Assembly (NCBI GenBank): GCA_030706065.1
Contig: JAUZPH010000218.1
Location: 1 to 6,391, forward strand
DNA from: Bacillota bacterium
Lineage (GTDB): Bacteria > Bacillota > Clostridia > Clostridiales > Clostridiaceae
Length of the DNA: 6,391 nt
Reading direction: 5' to 3'
The notes beneath the pieces were generated by a model. It saw only the letters and a program-made list of their open reading frames with translations, searched no databases and was not told the origin of the DNA. The first letter of the stretch is position 1. The number at the start of each line of letters is the position of its first letter. Below, piece by piece: positions 1-4,575 of this stretch. The position numbers and the translations under genes are program-made.

Positions 1-174
1 AGGAAGCAAAAATGCAAGGGTTTTTCCGGTGCCGGTTTGAGCTTCTCCTATAACATCTCTTCCATCTTTTATATGCCTGATGCTCTCGGCCTGAATGGGG
101 GTTGGCTCCGTAATGCCGTTATTTTTTAACACCTGTATTATATCATCACTGATACCCAATTCTTTAAAGTTCAT
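1..174 (-). CDS. DEAD-box RNA helicase, N-terminal part (runs off the left edge)
   Basis: The first 58 residues of an ATP-dependent RNA helicase are present; the rest lies beyond position 1. The protein begins MNFKELGISDDIIQVLKNNG and shows the Q motif: an aromatic residue (F3) upstream, then GITEPTPIQAE (residues 20-30), which contacts adenine in this family. Motif I (Walker A) follows as AQTGTGKT at residues 45-52, then LAFLLP. This spacing is the standard start of DEAD-box proteins that remodel RNA in ribosome assembly, mRNA decay or cold adaptation; which subgroup cannot be decided without the DEAD motif, helicase C domain and tail. The start is the ATG at 174-172, a few bases after a weak purine-rich site (AAAGG, complement of 183-187). 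No promoter is clear; the upstream 100 bases are AT-rich and contain an inverted repeat at 242-268. Family assignment is firm. Confidence 0.93.
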   Translation of the reverse strand, partial: MNFKELGISDDIIQVLKNNGITEPTPIQAESIRHIKDGRDVIGEAQTGTGKTLAFLLP

Positions 175-241
175 ATTTTCTGCCTTTCATTGTAGATATG
201 TATTTTACCGCTTTTAGCTAATTAATAATACCATACTGTCA

Positions 242-268
242 GAATTATTGCTAATAATAGTATAATTC
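242..268. repeat. AT-rich inverted repeat upstream of the helicase gene
   Basis: GAATTAT at 242-248 is the exact reverse complement of ATAATTC at 262-268, with 13 bases between. A second, nested palindrome, ATTATT-GCT-AATAAT, occupies 244-258. It lies 68-94 bases upstream of the helicase ATG, where a promoter, operator or structured leader could sit. Composition is almost wholly A/T, so some of the symmetry may be chance, and no known regulator box is recognised. It may be a regulatory site or nothing. Confidence 0.3.
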
Positions 269-294
269 CTAAAAGATTTTTAATACTGAAAAGA

Positions 295-319
295 GACAAG
301 GGGACGGTGTTTTTGTCCC
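295..319. repeat. GC-rich palindrome resembling Clostridia REP-type repeats
   Basis: GGGAC (301-305) pairs with GTCCC (315-319) across a 9-base loop, and the overlapping pair GACAA (295-299) and TTGTC (313-317) offers an alternative stem. Read on the minus strand the core is GGGACAAAAACACCGTCCC followed by CTTGTC. From memory, closely similar GGGACAAAA...ACCGTCCCC strings occur in many copies in Firmicutes genomes, often beside genes for REP-associated (Y1, IS200-like) tyrosine transposases; I could not verify this here. It stands out from its AT-rich surroundings. No transposase gene is visible nearby, so this would be a solitary copy or an element remnant. A related-looking GTCTGTCCCTT lies at 358-368. 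Confidence 0.42.
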
Positions 320-786
320 GGTTTTGTACATTAAGGCGGATAATGATTAGGGCTAAGGTCTGTCCCTTCTCCTGCATATGACAGAATTGAAGCAGATGAG
401 ACTTTTTTCCGTGCAGCATATAAAGGCAACCATAAAAAAGTTCATGGGCAAATTTAAGAGAGTCGCTACAAAGTGCCTCTATAGTTTGATGTGGGAGATC
501 ACACACAACTCGAAAAGGCAGACTTATTCTTAGCAAAATCGATAGCAAATACAATATCAGTTCATTTCAGGGAATTATCTTTGAGCCCTACAATACTCAT
601 AAATGTTTTGATTGAAGTAATTTTGAATTATTATAGATGAATTATGTAATTTATAGTAATATTAATATAGGCAATAGTTTTCAACCGAGGGCAATTGTGG
701 AAGTTGAGAATTGGTTTACGCAGTAATACAGGTACTAATCAGAATTTGTGGAGAAGATTATTTATATAATAGGAAGGTGAAAAAAC

Positions 787-1221
787 ATGGATAAATCTGA
801 ATTTACCAAAGCACTTGAAGTAATGATTGAACGATTTGGCCATGATACACTCGTATCACTCGCTACCCTTGACGGTAACAAACCTGCTGTCCGCATTGTA
901 AACAGTTGTTATGAAAACGGAGCATTTTACACTGTCACATATGCACTCTCAAATAAAATGAAGCAGATAGAAGCAAATTCTACGATTGCAATATGTGGTG
1001 AATGGTTTACTGCTCATGGTGTTGGTGAAAATATGGGACATGTTTGTAATGAAGCAAACACAGAAATCGCTGCGAAGCTGAGGAAAGCATTTTCAGAATG
1101 GTATTACAATGGACATATAGATGAAAGTGACCCGAATACAGTTATTCTGCGTATCCGATTGACCGATGCAGTTCTTTTTAGTCACGGCACAAGGTATGAT
1201 ATTGATTTCAATTCTATTTGA
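787..1221 (+). CDS. Pyridoxamine 5'-phosphate oxidase family protein (split beta-barrel flavin-binding fold)
   Basis: A 144-residue cytosolic protein that matches small PNPOx-like proteins in length and pattern. Residues 20-42 (DTLVSLATLDGNKPAVRIVN...) form the usual first strands, with the turn 'LDGNKPAVR' typical of the family; residues 46-71 contain AFYTVTYALSNKMKQIEANS, the 'show-as-lysine, compare-to-neighbour' segment seen in many general-stress-type members; residues 118-133 (TVILRIRLTDAVLFSH) supply the closing strands. Family members bind FMN, or sometimes heme or F420, and reduce or oxidise small molecules; the residues here do not decide the substrate, and it is not a full biosynthetic PdxH. 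The ATG at 787 is preceded by AGGAAGGTG (771-779) with 7 bases of spacing, a good site. It stands alone: divergent helicase gene upstream, and a 273-bp gap before the next coding remnant. Family confidence is high; function is unknown. Confidence 0.86.
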   Translation: MDKSEFTKALEVMIERFGHDTLVSLATLDGNKPAVRIVNSCYENGAFYTVTYALSNKMKQIEANSTIAICGEWFTAHGVGENMGHVCNEANTEIAAKLRKAFSEWYYNGHIDESDPNTVILRIRLTDAVLFSHGTRYDIDFNSI

Positions 1222-1494
1222 ACACAATAGCACGTAGCTAAACGAATTCTAATTTGTAGAGTTGATTTAATACGCGTCTTCCCCTAAAAGCGAACTAGAT
1301 ATTTAGCAATTGAGCAGAGCATAATTATAGATGTGTGAGTCTATATTTGAATTAATCACCTTTGAAAAATCGGTGAAGATTCGATATTTTCTCAGCCGAA
1401 TAGTAAATGTTTAAATTTCCCCATCTGTAACATTTTATTCTTCCTAACAGGCATGGCCGGAAACATGTATTTCTTATATGGATTTGTATATTAA
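1222..1494. other. 273-bp spacer with no recognised feature
   Basis: No coding frame of note and no strong terminator follow the flavin-fold gene. TCACC (1356-1360) and GGTGA (1372-1376) could form a 5-bp stem with an 11-base loop, but no U-run follows. The frame in phase with the LRR remnant is open in the right part of the spacer but closes at TAA 1492-1494 and shows no repeat motifs, so I cannot extend the remnant into it. Confidence 0.5.
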
Positions 1495-1806
1495 ATAGGG
1501 GCCTCTTCAATACAAATCGTTGATAACATTGAAAATAAACTTTTCATTTCCGGGAAGGGTGTTATGATAAAATACAAGGGCAGCCAGTCTGATGTGGTTA
1601 TACCGGATAGTGTTATGAAAATTGAACATGATACTTTTGGGAACTGCAGCAGCCTTAAAAGTATAGTCATACCGGAAAGTGTAATCCAGATAGGAAGAGG
1701 AAATTTTGAAGAATCCCAAAAACAGCTTACCTTTTATGGAACTCCAAACTCATATGCTCAATTACATGCAAAAAATTATGCTATAAAATTCTCCGATAAC
1801 CGGTAA
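1495..1806 (+). pseudogene. C-terminal remnant of a BspA-type leucine-rich-repeat protein
   Basis: From the ATG at 1564 there are 80 codons, and their sequence is recognisable LRR_5 (BspA/TpLRR) repeat: VVIPDSVMKIEHDTFGNCSS (residues 11-30), then LKSIVIPESVIQIG (31-44), and the family's usual closing strand plus cap, LTFYGTPNSYAQLHAKNYAIKF (55-76 region). Intact members are large secreted or cell-surface proteins with a signal peptide and many repeats, often involved in adhesion. The repeat pattern extends upstream of the ATG in the same open frame (LFISGKGVMIKYKG; typical repeats read DGVLIKYNG), back to the stop at 1492-1494, and no ATG, GTG or TTG occurs in that stretch. The natural reading is therefore a 5'-truncated gene end. 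GGGAAGGG at 1552-1559 sits 4 bases before the ATG and could allow translation of the stub, but those bases also encode the repeat residues GKG. Alternative: a very small genuine LRR protein. Confidence 0.65.
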
Positions 1807-1855
1807 GAACGTTTTTTGGTTATTATACACGTTAAGAAGCGAAGGAGGAATATCA

Positions 1856-2554
1856 ATGGAACTTTATGCAATCAGATATGCAAAAAACTTTGCATACGTA
1901 AATAACAAAGCTGATGATTCCGGTGAAAAGGAGTCTGACTTTATTTTCTTGTATTACCTGGCAAAGTACAATGGCAGGGTTATACTGTTTGATACAGGCT
2001 TCCGGGATGAAGAAGCCGCAGCGGGTATGGGAATAACGCTGATAGATGTAAAGGACGAGGTAAGGCATATTTTAGTAGACCCATCCTGCGTAGATACAAT
2101 ATTTATTACCCACAGCCATTTTGACCATATAGGAAATCTGGACTTGTATGACAAGGCCTCGGTTATTATACCGAAGCAGGAATATGATATAGCCTTCAAG
2201 GAAGGCTCAGCCGCCGTTAAGGCCCGATTAGTAGCGGGCGATGTTGTCTTGGTGGAAGACCACTACCTTTTCGAGGATAAATTCAGGTTTCAGGTAATAG
2301 GAGGACATACTCCCGGTTCTTCCGTAATCTACTTTGAGGAGTATAATAAAAGCTATGTAATTGCCGGTGATGAGTGCTATTCCTGTGATAACATTTTTAG
2401 TAATGTACCTAACGACTACTGCGCCGATCATCAAAAGAATGCGGAATTTATAGCCGATGCTCATAACAGAAACCTGATTCCGCTGCCGTACCATGATAAT
2501 AAGATAATTCTGAATTACGACAGAGTCTCTGAGAATATATCAAGAATAATTTAA
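1856..2554 (+). CDS. MBL-fold metallo-hydrolase, N-acyl-homoserine-lactonase-like
   Basis: A full-length 232-residue metallo-beta-lactamase-fold enzyme. The metal-binding residues are all visible: THSHFDH (residues 85-91; H86, H88, D90, H91), H151 in GGHTPGS, D172 in AGDE, and H213 in PYHD, enough for a dinuclear, usually zinc, centre. An early strand motif, VILFDTGF (42-49), is also standard. The order and spacing, including the late 'xxHD', resemble the branch containing quorum-quenching lactonases such as AiiA; related sequences also hydrolyse other esters, lactones or phosphodiesters, so the substrate is unproven. No signal peptide, so cytosolic. The ATG at 1856 follows an excellent AAGGAGG (1842-1848) at 7 bases. 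It begins 49 bp after the LRR remnant and converges on the ABC exporter operon, whose last gene ends 122 bp away. No promoter is clear; TATTAT at 1821-1826 lacks a matching -35. Confidence 0.88.
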   Translation: MELYAIRYAKNFAYVNNKADDSGEKESDFIFLYYLAKYNGRVILFDTGFRDEEAAAGMGITLIDVKDEVRHILVDPSCVDTIFITHSHFDHIGNLDLYDKASVIIPKQEYDIAFKEGSAAVKARLVAGDVVLVEDHYLFEDKFRFQVIGGHTPGSSVIYFEEYNKSYVIAGDECYSCDNIFSNVPNDYCADHQKNAEFIADAHNRNLIPLPYHDNKIILNYDRVSENISRII

Positions 2555-2569
2555 GGCTTGGAAAAGCCT
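2554..2569. terminator. Short hairpin between convergent genes, possible weak terminator
   Basis: AGGCTT (2554-2559) and AAGCCT (2564-2569) form a perfect 6-bp stem with a 4-base GGAA loop, starting at the last base of the hydrolase stop codon. On the plus strand it is followed by CTTAGTAGG, with no U-run. On the minus strand it is followed by TAAATTATT, slightly better, so it could also stop transcription arriving from the ABC operon. A weak intrinsic terminator or an mRNA-end stabilising hairpin are both possible. Confidence 0.35.
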
Positions 2570-2676
2570 CTTAGTAGGTCTTATGATTCTTATTCCCTCG
2601 CTGTTCGCTGCTGCTATGTAGGTGACAAGATCGCTGATGATAACCGGCAGATATCGGAATGAAAAGCTTCAAGCTC

Positions 2677-4575
2677 TTATTCCTGAAAAGCAGCAGCATT
2701 TTTAGTATCGGCATAATATTGTGCCTGAGCATTCCACATTTTTTCATATAATCCCTTTCCCTTTACAAGGGCTGTATGATTACCGCGTTCTACAATATTT
2801 CCGTCTTCAAATACAATAATGTCATTACAGAAACGGCAGGAAGAAAGCCGGTGGGATATATAAATTGCCGTCTTATTGCCGATCATCTCATTAAAACCGG
2901 CGTATACTTCATATTCCGCAATGGGGTCCAATGCCGCAGTAGGTTCATCCATAATAACAAAGGGCCTGTCCTGATAAATGGCTCGGGCAATTTCCATTCT
3001 CTGGGCCTCGCCTCCGGAAATCTCTACGCCTTCCTTGTCAAAATCCATGTAAACACATGTATTGATTCCCTTGGGCATCTTATCAAGCAATCCGGTCAAT
3101 CTTGCCCGTTCCAGGGCATTCTTTACACGTTCTTCATCTGCCTCTTCGGAAGCCGCCACATTATTGCCCACGGTAAAGGAATATATCCTGGAATCCTGGA
3201 AGACTACGGAGAAAAGCTTCAAATACTCCTCATAAACATATTCGTTAATATCAATGCCATTCAAAAGAATCTGTCCCTCTGTCGGCTCGTATAATCTGCA
3301 TAGAAGCTTGATAAAGGTCGTCTTACCGGAACCGTTCCTGCCTACAACAGCCAACCGTTCTCCTATGTTAAAAGTCATATTCAAATCCTTGATGACATAA
3401 TCTTGTGTCCCGGGATATTTGAAATATACATGACGGAATTCAATAACGAACCGGTTGTCCTGGGGCTTTTCCACAGGAATAGTTCCATTATGCTTCATAG
3501 GATCCAGCTCCAGAAAATAGAGCATCTCCGCCAGGTACTGATTATTTAACCGCAGTGCCGACAAATTCGTCAAAAACTCGGAAAAGGAGCCGATAAACTG
3601 CATAATGCTTCCTGCATATCGGACTACATTACCGATGGTTATGGTACCAACCAATGCCCGGAGTCCCACAAACAGATATACAAAACCACCAGCTAAAGTA
3701 GAAACCGGCTGGTTTACCAGTTCAAATCTCCACCTCACCTTTTCCATCATTTCCGTATTGCGGCTCACATTCTTCAACAAGTTGTCATTCTCCTGCGAGA
3801 TCAGGTTTTTCATATGAAACATCCTGACATCTTTCCCTTTTTCACTGGCATCCAGGAAATTATTAAAGTAATAAAAGAAAGTACGATTCAGGATCATCAT
3901 TTTATCCTGGCTTTCTCTTCCCGTAGCCTGCATCTGCTTCATGGAGCGTATGGAGAAGAACATTCCTATGGCTATCAGGAAAATCAAACCTAATGCGAAG
4001 ATGGGAGAATTAATAATCTTTTCAGAGAGTGTATCCGTACGTCCTGATTTAAGAAACAGGGGAATGACCACGCATGTAGATATCAGAATGGAGAAACCGG
4101 TCCGTACAACAGCCTCCATTTTGTTGAATAATATAAAATAAACGCCGTCGTGGCTGTATTCCCATTGTTTTCTCACTATTGTCTGGATTTTTTCATCTTC
4201 AATATATTCATAATCCATGGACATCAGCTTTTCACTCATCAAAATTCCCTGATAGTTATGCATATTTCTGTATTTTGTCCATTTTACTTTTCCAAGATAA
4301 TATTCAACCAAAGAAATAACAAGCTTTATGCTTACCCCCAATACAGCATAACGGATCATCCGGGGAATATCTTTTCCTTCATATAATGCATCGATAAGAA
4401 GGCCGGAGAGAAAAATCGTGATATATGGTTGAATAGCTTCCAGAATACTCTGTGTTATGATCAAGGGTAACATTACTCTGTCAACCTTCCAATAGTACTT
4501 AAGCGCCTTCACGGTAATTGCTGCATCTCCAGAAAAGCCTTTTTTGCTTGCCTTGTTTTTACTATTATCAGACAT
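2677..4575 (-). CDS. ABC exporter half-transporter (membrane domain plus ATPase), second gene of pair
   Basis: A 632-residue protein with an N-terminal ABC-exporter membrane domain (hydrophobic segments near residues 34-64, 76-95, 155-176, 193-212 and 294-318) fused to a C-terminal nucleotide-binding domain. ATPase motifs, numbered from the ATG: A-loop Tyr 387 (FKYPG), Walker A GRNGSGKT 412-419, Q-loop Gln 460 (VVFQDS), signature ISGGE 519-523, Walker B FVIMDE with Asp 543 and Glu 544, D-loop AALD 547-550, H-loop His 575 (ISHRLSS). All catalytic residues are present. It should sit in the cytoplasmic membrane and use ATP to export a substrate, probably as a heterodimer with the product of the gene just upstream. 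The substrate is unknown; lipids, drugs and peptides are all handled by such exporters, and no precursor peptide or peptidase domain is seen. I choose ATG 4575 over TTG 4596 because a perfect ribosome binding site precedes it. It ends in NAAAFQE. Confidence 0.93.
   Translation of the reverse strand: MSDNSKNKASKKGFSGDAAITVKALKYYWKVDRVMLPLIITQSILEAIQPYITIFLSGLLIDALYEGKDIPRMIRYAVLGVSIKLVISLVEYYLGKVKWTKYRNMHNYQGILMSEKLMSMDYEYIEDEKIQTIVRKQWEYSHDGVYFILFNKMEAVVRTGFSILISTCVVIPLFLKSGRTDTLSEKIINSPIFALGLIFLIAIGMFFSIRSMKQMQATGRESQDKMMILNRTFFYYFNNFLDASEKGKDVRMFHMKNLISQENDNLLKNVSRNTEMMEKVRWRFELVNQPVSTLAGGFVYLFVGLRALVGTITIGNVVRYAGSIMQFIGSFSEFLTNLSALRLNNQYLAEMLYFLELDPMKHNGTIPVEKPQDNRFVIEFRHVYFKYPGTQDYVIKDLNMTFNIGERLAVVGRNGSGKTTFIKLLCRLYEPTEGQILLNGIDINEYVYEEYLKLFSVVFQDSRIYSFTVGNNVAASEEADEERVKNALERARLTGLLDKMPKGINTCVYMDFDKEGVEISGGEAQRMEIARAIYQDRPFVIMDEPTAALDPIAEYEVYAGFNEMIGNKTAIYISHRLSSCRFCNDIIVFEDGNIVERGNHTALVKGKGLYEKMWNAQAQYYADTKNAAAFQE

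Larger units (their letters stand above)
175..786. other. 612-bp intergenic region without a convincing gene
   Basis: This gap separates two divergently transcribed genes (helicase leftward, flavin-fold protein rightward) and should carry both promoters. It is AT-rich at both ends, with a less AT-rich middle (about 295-520). A minus-strand frame at 222-554 is open for 110 codons, but it opens with TTG, lacks a ribosome binding site, resembles no family I know and contains the palindrome at 295-319, so I do not call it. The middle stretch may be a decayed insertion or old gene, since short frames in several phases look protein-like without being recognisable. A weak rightward promoter candidate is TTGATT (608-613) with TATAGA (632-637), spacing 18; it fits only loosely. 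No tRNA, riboswitch or clear terminator was seen. Confidence 0.6.

Noticed and set aside
222..554. 110-codon open frame on the minus strand between the helicase and the flavin-fold gene
   Set aside because: It opens with TTG, has no ribosome binding site, shows no recognisable family, and runs through the palindrome at 295-319; the hydrophobic end is what AT-rich DNA gives by chance.
651..665. TTATAGTAATATTAA, about 12 of 15 matches to the PerR box as I remember it, upstream of the flavin-fold gene
   Set aside because: The region is nearly all A/T, so such a match is expected by chance; the mismatches fall in one half-site and no regulator gene is present.
765..770. Perfect TATAAT before the flavin-fold gene
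   Set aside because: It abuts the ribosome binding site at 771-779, so a start from it would fall inside or after that site, and there is no -35 at the right distance.
1356..1401. Possible small hairpins TCACC/GGTGA and ATTCG/CGAAT as a terminator for the flavin-fold gene
   Set aside because: Stems are only 5 bp with loops of 11-13 bases, no U-run follows, and they lie over 130 bases after the stop codon.
1808..1833. AACGT...ACGTT inverted repeat and TATTAT before the hydrolase as an operator and promoter
   Set aside because: Arms are 5 bp over a 16-base gap, and no -35 element sits at a usable distance from TATTAT.
2555..2676. Possible short coding fragment between the convergent genes
   Set aside because: Frames of up to about 40 codons exist but match nothing I recognise and have no start with a ribosome binding site.
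2776..3294. 172-codon plus-strand frame, plus other long plus-strand frames within 2776-5716
   Set aside because: They lie antisense to the strongly supported ABC exporter genes, lack ribosome binding sites, and their sequences are shadows of the ATPase-domain codons.
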